A stretch of 64,000 nt of DNA from NCBI RefSeq assembly GCF_029784135.1, contig NC_073744.1:108233766-108297765 (forward strand), given 5' to 3'. Source of the stretch: Toxorhynchites rutilus septentrionalis. Its lineage: Eukaryota > Arthropoda > Insecta > Diptera > Culicidae. Below are positions 1 through 7,970 of this stretch, piece by piece. Each line of letters opens with the position of its first letter. The stretch's first letter is position 1. The notes under the pieces were generated by a model. That model made no database searches, had not been told where the DNA came from, and saw only the letters and a program-made list of their open reading frames with translations. A program made the translations under genes and the position numbers.

Positions 1-345
1 ACAAAGCATACGACGACAAAACTCACACCTAGAGAAATAATATTTGGAAATTCATCGTCCCTTAACATTGACGAAATCAACCTTTCGAAAATCAAAACAC
101 TTCAGACCGCTAGAGACAATATATCCCTAGACGCAAACAATCACAATTCTAAATTACCCATAATATCAAAGGACGATTTCAAGAAACTGGTAAATAGACA
201 AGCACTAGTAAAATGTAAAGCACATCCAACGCCTCACGGACACAGATATCGACTCATAAACATCAAAACTGAAACGGACAAGACAGTGACCGACGACACA
301 AACATCAAAATTCACAAGAAAAGCATCAAAAGATCTCCTATCTAA
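1..345 (+). CDS. pol: Errantivirus/gypsy-type pol, C-terminal end (partial)
   Basis: An open frame enters at base 1 and ends at TAA 343-345. It reads like the tail of a Ty3/gypsy integrase: a threonine-rich stretch leads into LTPREIIFGNSSSLN, the usual T-P-x-E-ll-FG block downstream of the integrase core. A basic lysine-rich tail follows (KIHKKSIKRSPI). The DDE core lies left of the window. The env frame follows directly in the same phase, so this is the 3' end of a pol-env unit. The part seen is intact; whether the whole pol is open cannot be told. Confidence 0.7.
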   Translation, partial: TKHTTTKLTPREIIFGNSSSLNIDEINLSKIKTLQTARDNISLDANNHNSKLPIISKDDFKKLVNRQALVKCKAHPTPHGHRYRLINIKTETDKTVTDDTNIKIHKKSIKRSPI

Positions 346-447
346 ACCCCTCATTTATATGATCTTCCTTCCAGACTATGTCTACTACTCCAGGGCGGAC
401 ACTGCGATGTCCGCATACACGATTTAAATCAAAACCCTCTAGCTGTT

Positions 448-1929
448 GTGTCATTAGGACCTGCGAGAATAAGCCATAACTATGTTAGAATTATCCACCG
501 TGTAAATGTAAGTTCTATTGAATCCATCATTGAAAAACTGATTGTAATTGCAAATGAAAAGATAACACATAGACACATCCTGAGCCCACTTATAAAATCT
601 AAACAAGAAAAATTGTTAATAACTTTTGAAAAACTGAAAACGCCAAATATTAGACGATTCAGACGATGGGAAACCCTAGGAAAAGCCTGGAAATATATAT
701 CAGGCAGCCCGGATGCCGAAGATTTGAAAATCATTAATACCACTACCAATACACTAATTGAACAAAATAATAAGCAAACAGCAATTAACAAGCAATTTGA
801 AGAAAGAATCAATAACTTAACAAAAACTATCTCTTTGCTAGCTACCGACTATTACAAGTCATATAATGAAACAATGGATGGATTTGAATCAGTTAATCTT
901 TTATTTAATTTAGATGAGCTCATCAAGAATTTAGAGATAGTAGAGGAGGCTATAACTTTAGCTAGGTTTAATATACCAAGCAGCCGCCTCATCAGCCCAG
1001 AAGAAATCTTCGCAGCACAACAGTTTCTCACCAGCAACAATTTCGAACTAGATTCCTTCGGCACTATTCTGGATATCGCCAGCGCTTATGTTCTTCGAAC
1101 CTCACATTCAATTATCTACACCTTAAAAGTTCCAAGAATTAAGGATGTCATTTATGAGCTACACTACATCGAACCAGTCATAACCAATGGTACACGTGTT
1201 CATCTATCTTCAAACTACTATCTAAAAGGACCCAAATCTTACCATATGCAAAATTTATGTCCTAAAACCAGAGGACTTTACATTTGCCAAGAGTCGCAGT
1301 TAGAAGTAGCAGGAGCATGCATTCAACAACTAATGAGTGGAAGTTCTGCCCAATGTATGGTTGAGAAAACGTATGGTCAAAATTTTGTAAAGAAAATCAA
1401 CGACGCCAATATCGTTGTAAATGATGCAAACATGACTATGTATTCAAGCTGTTTTAAACACACGAAAGACTTGCAGGGATCTTTCTTAATTCAGTTCTCC
1501 GGATGTACTATCCACCTAAATGGAGAGGAGTATACAAATCTCGACGCTGAAGGACCTGCAACGTCTTTTATTCCAACCACCGGGTTAAAGGTAAACGCCA
1601 CTGAAATCATCAATCGTATGCCTCTAGACTACTTACAGAAACTTCATCTAAATCATCGAGAACACCTGCACAAGCTCAACTTGACGACGACAAACATACA
1701 CGGAAGTTTGCGCACCTTCAAGTGGATATCCTTTGGTTCATTCTCCGTTACAACTCTAATCATCATTGGAATCATTTTCACCTTGGTCATCAAAAACATA
1801 CTTCCACCATGCAATAGAACCAAAATCGTTATCAAGGGAGACACGCCAACGGGTAGTATGGAGGACATTGTAGATGAATATATTCAGAAGAAACCGAGGG
1901 TTAAGTTCATACCGCAGCAAGATAATTGA
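448..1929 (+). CDS. env: Errantivirus envelope glycoprotein (endogenous, baculovirus F-like)
   Basis: A 493-codon frame with no stop. The listed start is GTG; the frame is open back to 346, immediately after the pol stop, with no in-frame ATG. The true start is therefore probably supplied by splicing, as is known for gypsy env (inference). A dibasic site RRFRR lies at residues 69-73, followed by a W-x-x-L-G-K-A-W-K-x-I-S-G-S stretch, the position of the furin site and fusion peptide in errantivirus/F-type proteins. Cysteines cluster at about residues 270-360. A hydrophobic segment at about 429-449 is followed by a ~45-residue cytoplasmic tail. The protein is predicted to be a type I membrane fusion protein. 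It is an old genomic copy that is still open here, and function is untested. Confidence 0.75.
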   Translation: MSLGPARISHNYVRIIHRVNVSSIESIIEKLIVIANEKITHRHILSPLIKSKQEKLLITFEKLKTPNIRRFRRWETLGKAWKYISGSPDAEDLKIINTTTNTLIEQNNKQTAINKQFEERINNLTKTISLLATDYYKSYNETMDGFESVNLLFNLDELIKNLEIVEEAITLARFNIPSSRLISPEEIFAAQQFLTSNNFELDSFGTILDIASAYVLRTSHSIIYTLKVPRIKDVIYELHYIEPVITNGTRVHLSSNYYLKGPKSYHMQNLCPKTRGLYICQESQLEVAGACIQQLMSGSSAQCMVEKTYGQNFVKKINDANIVVNDANMTMYSSCFKHTKDLQGSFLIQFSGCTIHLNGEEYTNLDAEGPATSFIPTTGLKVNATEIINRMPLDYLQKLHLNHREHLHKLNLTTTNIHGSLRTFKWISFGSFSVTTLIIIGIIFTLVIKNILPPCNRTKIVIKGDTPTGSMEDIVDEYIQKKPRVKFIPQQDN

Positions 1930-2140
1930 GGAAAGCCGAGGACGACTTTCGACTAAAAGGGGAGCCGTTAGGAAATCCAGCCGGTATACCACGCCACGCG
2001 GCACATCCATCGTCAGCGGTATGCGATATGCATACCCAGCAGAATGAAATAATAAAAAGGCCACAGCCATGTGGCTCGCTCTCTTTTCTCACACTGGACG
2101 TCGGCTAGGGAATAAGTAGGTTAGGAATTTAATAAAACTC
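1930..2140 (+). other. Polypurine tract and probable 3' LTR remnant of the errantivirus
   Basis: A purine run AAAAGGGGAG at 1955-1964 lies just after env and fits a plus-strand primer site. The next ~170 bases contain AATAAAA (about 2048-2054) and no frame of interest, then run into histone-element sequence near 2140. No second LTR is visible, so the boundaries are inferred and the LTR looks truncated. Confidence 0.35.
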
Positions 2141-2240
2141 TTTTTTAAAAAGTATATAAACAGGAAGAGTTTCCTTACTTGGATATTGTTTTAGAAAGCG
2201 TTGAACTGTATTTTGTAAACTCTTTTTTGAAAGGTTTAAT

Positions 2241-2256
2241 GGCCCTGATAAGCGCC
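2241..2256 (-). promoter_or_regulatory. Degenerate histone 3' stem-loop
   Basis: On the minus strand this reads GGCGCTTATCAGGGCC: a six-base stem with one mismatch and a loop changed from TTTC to TATC. It lies 3' of the H2A remnant of the outer element. Confidence 0.45.
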
Positions 2257-2905
2257 GTGTTTTATGGAATGGTTCCAATTTAGAAAATTTAGTACTCGTG
2301 GTTTTGAAAAAAAACCATTTCGAACGCCCTCGATGTCGCCTTGTTCTGGATTTGCCACCAAAGCAGTTTGTATGAAGAACAAACTTTTGACGTAGGACTA
2401 CGTCTAACCGGAAGATATAGGGGGTGAAATGGAAAACTAGGCACTGACAAGTAGGAAAAAATGCAAGATTTGGAACGCTTATAACTCGAGCATTTCTCAA
2501 TAGATCGCAAAGGTTTTTGCATCAATTGATAGGAAAAATATCTACGCGTCTATCATAACGAATAACATTTCATTTTTCTTGAGATAAATAATTGAATAAT
2601 TGTGAAATATCAAGCAATGTCAAAATGCACTATGTGCCCATTTTTGATTGGTCCATTTTGTGCTCCTCAAATTGAACCGACCAAAACGAGCAACTAGAGC
2701 AGCAGCGAAATAGAATGAACCACGATTGGAAAGGAAAAAGAAAAAAATGAACGAAACATTGGTCGCAGTCTCACACATGCGTAATTCTCGAGCCAGCCAG
2801 TCAGCTTAAAAATCCTCGCTCCGCTGCCGTAACGATCATTCTCATTCAAACCGTACACCACATCGGTTCGCATCACAACACATCAACAAACCAACCCAAG
2901 CAGCC

Positions 2906-3135
2906 ATGTCCGGACATGGTAAAAGAGGAAAAGTGAAGGGAAAGGCAAAATCCCGCTCGAACCGTGTTGATCTGGAGTTCCCCGCAAGGGTAGCTAGGCC
3001 GAGCGCGTTAGTACCAGTGCACCAGTCCACCTAGCCGGCGTTATATAGTTTCGGCCGCCGAAGTGATCGAGTTAGCTGGTAAAGTTGCTCGCGACGATAA
3101 GAAAACCCGCATTCGGAAAAGAACACATTCGGTTC
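2906..3135 (+). pseudogene. H2A: Histone H2A pseudogene (A-type)
   Basis: An ATG at 2906 is followed by the H2A N-terminus: MSGHGKRGKVKGKAKSRSNR, then a damaged core. A deletion removes most of the segment between the FPV and RKG motifs. The codon for the tyrosine of the NYAERV block is TAG (CTAGGCCGAG near 2994). A later frame still shows AARDDKKTRI-like remains near 3085-3115. Normal H2A is about 124 residues and forms the core nucleosome with H2B, H3 and H4; this copy cannot encode it. The upstream DNA at 2640-2905 has a CCAAT box (TTGATTGGTCC) and CA-rich 5' UTR, which points to a gene-level rather than mRNA-level capture. Confidence 0.8.
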
Positions 3136-3350
3136 TGTGGACATCAAGACAACAGGCAGTTGCAGCGAGTGGCGAGTGGCAAACGCAATCGCAAAACGAC
3201 ATCAGGTAGCAGAAGAAAAAAGTTTGTTCTTTATACAATCTGCTTTGGTGGCTAATCCAGAACAAGGCAGCATCGAGGGCGTTCGAAATGGTTTTTTTTT
3301 CAAAACCACGAGTACTAAGTTTTCTAAATTGGAACCATTCCTTAAAACAA

Positions 3351-3366
3351 GGCGCTTTTCAGGGCC
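3351..3366 (+). promoter_or_regulatory. Histone 3' stem-loop (GGCGCTTTTCAGGGCC)
   Basis: Six-base stem with one mismatch, loop TTTC, ~215 bases after the H2A remnant. It matches the replication-dependent histone 3' end signal bound by SLBP. No canonical purine-rich downstream element is obvious. Confidence 0.6.
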
Positions 3367-3557
3367 ATTAAACCTTCCAAAAAAGAGTTTAGGAAATACA
3401 GTTCAATGCTTCCAAAAACAATATCCAAAATAATAATAAAACACAAATTGATTTTTTCATAATTTGTTTGCCAGGATATGATGAGTATGTGAATTTGGCA
3501 GTTGTTCTGAGCTTATTGATTTTCACCAATTCTTAAATTGCTTCTAGATTGAAAGTA

Positions 3558-3784
3558 CAGTAATTTACACTTATCTCGACATTTAGCTAATTGGACGGAC
3601 CAGTAATGCGACATATTTAGTTGGACATTTTTGTAAACATAGAGTTCGGGGTCCAAATTATGACCCCACATTGAAGGTCGACACTGTACCACTGTCATCG
3701 CAAATGTTCAATTACAGGTTAAAATTACCTCCAATCCGATACTGAGTGGTGGTAATGCGACGTGCCATTGAATGTAATTTACTG
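3558..3784 (+). repeat. TA-flanked MITE, TIR CAGTAAWTTACAYT
   Basis: Left end TA-CAGTAATTTACACT, right end AATGTAATTTACTG-TA. About 227 bp, with no coding frame. Related copies lie at 7633-7858 and 62094-62313, always inside the HTE-H2A linker, so it probably entered the ancestor and spread with it. Confidence 0.55.
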
Positions 3785-3941
3785 TAAAATATGTCACAAG
3801 CTGGATGGGATGAAATTTTCCAACTGTGAAAGCTGTGGCGAGTGGCAAATGCAATCGCTGAACAGCAAGGTTTAGCCGAACAAGATGGGGATATCGAGTA
3901 ATAACAAAATAATAAACTCTTTAGATTGAAGATAATTTTGT

Positions 3942-3957
3942 GATCCTGAAAAGGACC
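3942..3957 (-). promoter_or_regulatory. Histone 3' stem-loop on the opposite strand (GGTCCTTTTCAGGATC)
   Basis: Stem with one G.T wobble and loop TTTC, read on the minus strand. It probably marks the 3' end of a neighbouring divergent histone gene whose coding part was lost before amplification (inference). Confidence 0.55.
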
Positions 3958-4012
3958 CTTTTTAGCCTGCATGTGAATCCAACGAGCGAACAAATCGTAA
4001 TGAATGTATTTT

Positions 4013-4939
4013 CTTCTTCTTCTTCTTTTTGGCTTTAAGAGGGTTTAAACTAGGTGCACCCGTGGCCGAGTGGTTAGCGTCTCACATTATCATGCCGGGT
4101 GTTCGGGTTCGATTCCCGTTCTGGCCGGAGGATTTTTCGTCAATGAAATTTCCTCCGACTTGCACTGTGGTCACGCGTATTCTAGAGCTTGCCCCTCGGA
4201 ATACATTCAAGGCGTGTTATTTGGCTTAAGAGATCTCAACTAAGTATTAATGAATGATGCTAGTTAATGCATATGTTGAGACGGCAAAAGTTCCACAGGG
4301 AACGTTAACGCCTTTCAAGAAGGGTTTAAACTTTTCAGTTCATTCGCCTCTAGCTCTGAGAAGAGCCATTGAGCACCAGTCTTGAGGAGGCTGGTGAAAA
4401 AGAAAAAAAACCATATTCAGCGGACCTGTCTGCTCAGATGTAAAACCGGGCGAAGGTAGGAAAGGATCCTATGCCATATAAGATGTTTAATATGAGCTGT
4501 AACGTAATTGTATTGTTATTATTGAGTACCAAAGCAGCGACAAAGCATCGTAGAACCTAGCTCTAGATCAAAAGGAAATGTAGGGGGAGGGGGAGGTGGG
4601 GAGGATAAGGAAAGGAAAGGTAAGGAAAAGGGGTGGGATAGAGTGGGAAGGAATGATGTGATGTTGGATGATTTATAAATGTAGTTGAATTTAATGGTGT
4701 TAGTAAAATGCTGGATAAGTATGAATTAGTGTGGTTAGAATTTAGTAAACAAAACAATAATATGTTTAAAAGGTATGCTGTTTGATTATGTAGTACTGCT
4801 GCATATGCTGGAAAAAGTTAATTTGTGAGTTATATATGGAAGATGTTTATGTTTATATATTTTTATTTGTTTTAATATTTTTGTATGTTATATGTTTATA
4901 GATGCATACACATACATACGCCAATTTATTTGTTAGATT
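4013..4939 (-). mobile_element. Retroposon with 15-bp target duplication, containing a later SINE
   Basis: The repeat TAATGAATGTATTTT at 3998-4012 and 4940-4954 brackets the insertion, and the empty site is seen at 32071-32085. On the minus strand the 3' end is an (AAG)n-type tail preceded by GAATGAACTGAAAAGTTTAA, a 3' end shared with the short retroposons at 5095, 41402 and 58895. Without the SINE and its duplication the body is ~646 bp and non-coding. It is either a long SINE-like element or a 5'-truncated LINE. Confidence 0.6.
4052..4320 (+). mobile_element. tRNA-derived SINE (family 1)
   Basis: The head resembles a serine/leucine tRNA: A box TGGCCGAGTGG at about 4063-4073 and B box GGTTCGATTCC at about 4107-4117. 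The target duplication AGGGTTTAAACT lies at 4040-4051 and 4321-4332. Body 269 bp, tail ending CAAGA. A second copy lies at 59373-59647 on the minus strand with its own duplication. The promoter boxes are intact, so RNA polymerase III transcription is possible. It is not a functional tRNA because the acceptor and anticodon arms do not fold cleanly. Confidence 0.75.
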
Positions 4940-5059
4940 TAATGAATGTATTTTTTTGCCATCGCTCCCTTTTAACGCTCATTCGTTCGTCTCGTTGGAC
5001 TCGCCCCTCTGGCTGAGTCTGCCGATTTGTCTCTATCCTGTGAGTGTGTACCGCTAGAG

Positions 5060-5066
5060 TATAAAA
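5060..5066 (+). promoter_or_regulatory. TATA box of the H2A (B-type) promoter
   Basis: TATAAAA in the context CTAGAGTATAAAATACGCGG. A 54-bp retroposon splits the 5' leader just downstream. Confidence 0.6.
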
Positions 5067-5094
5067 TACGCGGACCCCAAATAAATATCTTATT

Positions 5095-5148
5095 AGAGGC
5101 GAATGAACTGAAAAGTTTAAAGCCTCTTTAATTCAACATCATCATCAT
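5095..5148 (+). mobile_element. 54-bp 5'-truncated retroposon with perfect 12-bp target duplication
   Basis: AAATATCTTATT is repeated at 5083-5094 and 5149-5160. The insert is only the shared 3' end GAATGAACTGAAAAGTTTAA plus an (ATC)n tail. The empty site is visible in the related promoters at 6527-6540 and 32213-32226. Confidence 0.7.
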
Positions 5149-5204
5149 AAATATCTTATTTTCTTTCAAACCGTAAACCCGTGTGGTTGTACGGCATCGG
5201 CATC

Positions 5205-5470
5205 GTGGACGTAACAAAGGAGGACAAGTTAAGGGAAAGGCAAAGTCTCACTCGAACCGTGCAAGTCTCCAGTTCCCTGTTGGTCGCATTCACTGATTGC
5301 TCCGCAAGGGTAACTAGGCCGAACGGATTGGTGCCGGAGTACCAGTATACCTAACAGCGATTATAGAGTTTCGGCCGTCGGAGTGTTCGAGTTGGCTTGC
5401 AAAGCTGCTCACGACAATCAGAAAACCCGCATCAAGAACAGAGCAGCTTCGGTTCGGCGCTCATCAAGGC
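5205..5470 (+). pseudogene. H2A: Histone H2A pseudogene (B-type)
   Basis: The ATG is lost; the frame enters at [19 protein letters not shown] and runs LQFPVGRIH, a TGA, LLRKGN, then TAG in place of the tyrosine before AERIGAGVPVYL. A one-base shift then gives FELACKAAHDNQKTRI. These are the H2A histone-fold alpha1-alpha2 region and the DNKKTRI motif. The C-terminal third is missing. The promoter at 5060 and the perfect stem-loop at 5672 still bracket it, so the copy could make histone-like RNA but not H2A protein. Confidence 0.85.
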
Positions 5471-5671
5471 AACGATTAGTTTCAGTGAGTGGCAAGTGTT
5501 TCTCCGGCACGTCGCATCAAATGTAATTTACTGAACAACATGTCACAAGCTGGGTGGGAAGAAATATTCCAACTGTGAAAGCTGTGGCGAGTGGCAAACG
5601 CAATAGCTAAACAGGAAGGTTTAACCGAACAAGATGGGAATATCGAGTGATAAAAAAAACACAACACCAAA

Positions 5672-5687
5672 GGTTCTTTTCAGAACC
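5672..5687 (+). promoter_or_regulatory. Perfect histone 3' stem-loop (GGTTCTTTTCAGAACC)
   Basis: Six perfect stem pairs and a TTTC loop, downstream of the B-type H2A remnant. It is the best preserved of the 16 such signals in the window. Confidence 0.7.
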
Positions 5688-5944
5688 ATCAACATATTCA
5701 TGAAGAGTAAACAGTAAACTAATCCATTTTTAAGGTAGATAGGTAGGTATTCACGTAGGAGAAGAAAATAAAACAATATATTTAAAATATATATTTAACA
5801 AAAGCTGTCCCCTTTGTATAGTCCTACGTCACTCCGGTTATGTCCCCGACATTACCCACCCGTCTTTTTCTTCTGCTACCTGCTGCCGTTTTGCGATTGC
5901 GTTTGCATCTGCCTGTTGTGATTGCGTTTGCATCTGCCAGTTTT

Positions 5945-6150
5945 GCCAGCCAGCTCGATCACTTCGGCAACGAAGCTCTATAACGGCAGCTAGGTGGACT
6001 GGTGCACTGGCACTAACGTGCACGGCCTAGCTACCCTTGCGGAGCAATTGGCGGATACACCTACGGGAAACTGCAGAAACTGCCAACACGGTTCGAGCGG
6101 GATTTTGCCTTTCCCTTAACTTGTCCTCCTTTGTCACGTCCACACGTCCA
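5945..6150 (-). pseudogene. H2A: Histone H2A pseudogene of the outer element
   Basis: On the minus strand, from about 6150: [19 protein letters not shown], a frame change, RQLLRKGS, TAG (GTAGCTAGGCCG at 6023-6034), then AVHVSASAPVHLAAVIEL. The same nonsense position as the other copies is kept. An 18-bp tandem duplication in the 3' part (GATTGCGTTTGCATCTGCC, twice around 5896-5938) is private to this copy. Confidence 0.75.
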
Positions 6151-6221
6151 CGTTGCTGCTTGTGTTGCTTTGTTGATGTGATGCGATGCGATGTGAAACG
6201 ATGCCGTACAACCACACTGGT

Positions 6222-6498
6222 GGGGACGACGGCGCCAGTGGTTGTATGGTTAGCGTAACAGCCTCACAATCCGATCGGCCTGGGTTCAATCCCAGCTGGC
6301 GTCGTTGGGATTTTCTGAGGCGAAAAATCTCTGGTTACGTCTTCCTTCGGAGCGGAAGTAAAAGAAGTTGGCCCGGCTCATGAGTTGTTGAGTCTGATAG
6401 GTAGGAACAGGTGGAGTCGCCTCCCTGATGTCGGTGATTGGCACTAAAGTGGCGGAAATAGGCCGACGAAAAATAAGCGAAGATAAAAAAAAAAAAAA
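6222..6498 (+). mobile_element. tRNA-derived SINE (family 2) with A-tail
   Basis: Target duplication AACCACACTGGT at 6210-6221 and 6499-6510 in the 5' leader of an H2A pseudogene. The head has an A-box-like TGGTTGTATGGTTAGCG and B box GGGTTCAATCC. The tail is a ~14-base A-run. About 277 bp. A 3'-truncated relative sits at 35965-36147. Confidence 0.75.
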
Positions 6499-6510
6499 AA
6501 CCACACTGGT

Positions 6511-6649
6511 TCACGGTTTGAAAGAAAATGAGATATTTTTTTGGGGTCCGCGCGTTTTGTACTCTAGCGGTACACACTCACAGGATAGAGACAAATCGGG
6601 AGACTCAGCCAAAGGGGCGAGTCCAACGAGACGAACGAATGAGCGTTAA
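6511..6649 (-). promoter_or_regulatory. H2A (B-type) promoter region, TATA mutated
   Basis: Minus-strand counterpart of 5060: the TATA box reads TACAAAA near 6550-6556, inside CTAGAGTACAAAACGCGCGG. GC-rich upstream DNA resembles the other promoters. The MITE at 6650 cuts it from its linker. Confidence 0.5.
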
Positions 6650-7382
6650 GGGGGTATTCTAGTCTAGAAATCTGAAAAAATCGAAATTTTTTTTTACCAT
6701 ATTTCTGTAGTTTAGGCATTCAAGAATATACTCTAGAAAGGACTTATCGAAAATCCTATTATTTACCTAGTTAGAGCCATCTTAGTGATGTGGTATCTAA
6801 CCTGTTACGGCCATCACAATGAACTTCAAACGCGTTTCTCTCGGAACTAGTTTTTTTCTAACTGGCGTACACGATATCTCAAGTTCTACTGAACCGATTT
6901 ATGTCAAATTTATATGAAAATAATCTGCATACATCTCTCTATCGCATGAACCAATAAAAAATTATAACTTTTTAATTTTACTATTTTTAAAAAATCGGTA
7001 AACGCAAAAAAAAAACGTTTTAAACAGCATTTTTGTTTTCAAACGGCCGCCATTTTGTTAAAACCCATGTTTTTGACTTGTCCGAGGTTCATGCCATAGC
7101 GACATCTTTACTGATTCAGAATCTGTTCGATTTTTTTGTTTCAGATAACCAGAAGGACTGGAATCGTGTACGCCATGGCACAACTTTTTTTTGAACACCC
7201 TCACTTCACCAGCATGTAACTATTCTAATTATGAATATTTTTTTTCCGTCCTATTTTTGTTTTATTGTTGAAAGATAGATGAAGGAATAATGATATAATG
7301 GATAGTAAAAATATTCTTTGTTTTATTTTTACGGAGTTCGAAAAAACGTCCGAAATTCGTGTCTCTACACTAGAATACCCCC
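6650..7382 (+). mobile_element. 733-bp MITE with TTAA target site (piggyBac-like)
   Basis: Terminal inverted repeats GGGGGTATTCTAGT, with further matches inward, lie next to TTAA at 6646-6649 and 7383-7386. Removing it and one TTAA restores GAGCGTTAAAAGGCAGCG, the sequence of other HTE-H2A copies. The interior is AT-rich and non-coding. The TTAA duplication is typical of piggyBac-type transposases; family assignment is inference. Confidence 0.8.
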
Positions 7383-7459
7383 TTAAAAGGCAGCGATGGC
7401 AAAAAAAATACATTCATTACGATTTGTTCGCTCGTTGGATTCACATGCAGGCTAAAACG

Positions 7460-7475
7460 GGTCCTTTTCAGGATC
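7460..7475 (+). promoter_or_regulatory. Histone 3' stem-loop (GGTCCTTTTCAGGATC)
   Basis: Counterpart of the signal at 3942 in the outer, inverted element. Loop intact, one G.T wobble. Confidence 0.55.
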
Positions 7476-7632
7476 ACAAAATTATCTTTAATCTAAAGAG
7501 TTTAATGTTTTGTTATCACTCGATATCCCCATCTTGTTCGGCTTAACCTTTCTATTTAGCGATTGCGTTTGCCACTCGCCACAGCTTTCACAGTTGGAAA
7601 ATTTCTTCCCATCCAGTTTGTGACATGTTGTA

Positions 7633-7858
7633 CAGTAAATTACATTTAATGCGACGTGCCAAAACACCACTCAGTGTCGCATTGGAGGCGATTTTAACCT
7701 GTAATTGAACATTTGCGATGACAGTGGTACAGTGTCGACTTTCAATGTGGGATCATAATTTGGAACCTGCACTCTATGTTTACAAAAATGTCCAACTAAA
7801 TATGTCGCATTACATGTCCGCCCAATTAGCTAAATGTCGAACTAATTGTAAATTACTG
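7633..7858 (+). repeat. TA-flanked MITE, second copy
   Basis: Ends CAGTAAATTACATT and AATTACTG beside TA. Inverted relative to the copy at 3558, because its host element is inverted. Confidence 0.5.
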
Positions 7859-7970
7859 TACTTTCAATCTAGAAACAATTTAAGAATTGGTGAAAATTGA
7901 ATAATCGGGAAATTCCCCAACCATCAATAAGCTCAGAACAACTGCCAAATTCTCATACTCATCATATCCT

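Larger units (their letters stand above)
2399..5864 (+). mobile_element. HTE-H2A copy 1, both ends present
   Basis: The 5' end is GACGTAGGACTACGTC after AACAAACTTTT. The 3' end has TAGTCCTACGTCA (5819-5831), the imperfect hairpin GGTTATGTC-CCC-GACATTACC and CCACCCGTC before TTTTTCTTCTGC. The flanks together are the T-run of the outer minus-strand copy, so this copy jumped into a relative. Internal order: H2A promoter region, H2A pseudogene (2906), stem-loop (3351), TA MITE (3558-3784), opposite-strand stem-loop (3942), inserted retroposons (4013-4939), second H2A promoter (5060), second H2A pseudogene (5205), stem-loop (5672), 3' end. It is 3466 bp long including insertions. Confidence 0.75.

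Noticed and set aside
4063..4131. Genuine tRNA genes at the A/B-box sequences (also near 6235, 36000 and 59600)
   Set aside because: Each is the head of a longer repeat with tail and target duplication, and the cloverleaf does not fold properly.
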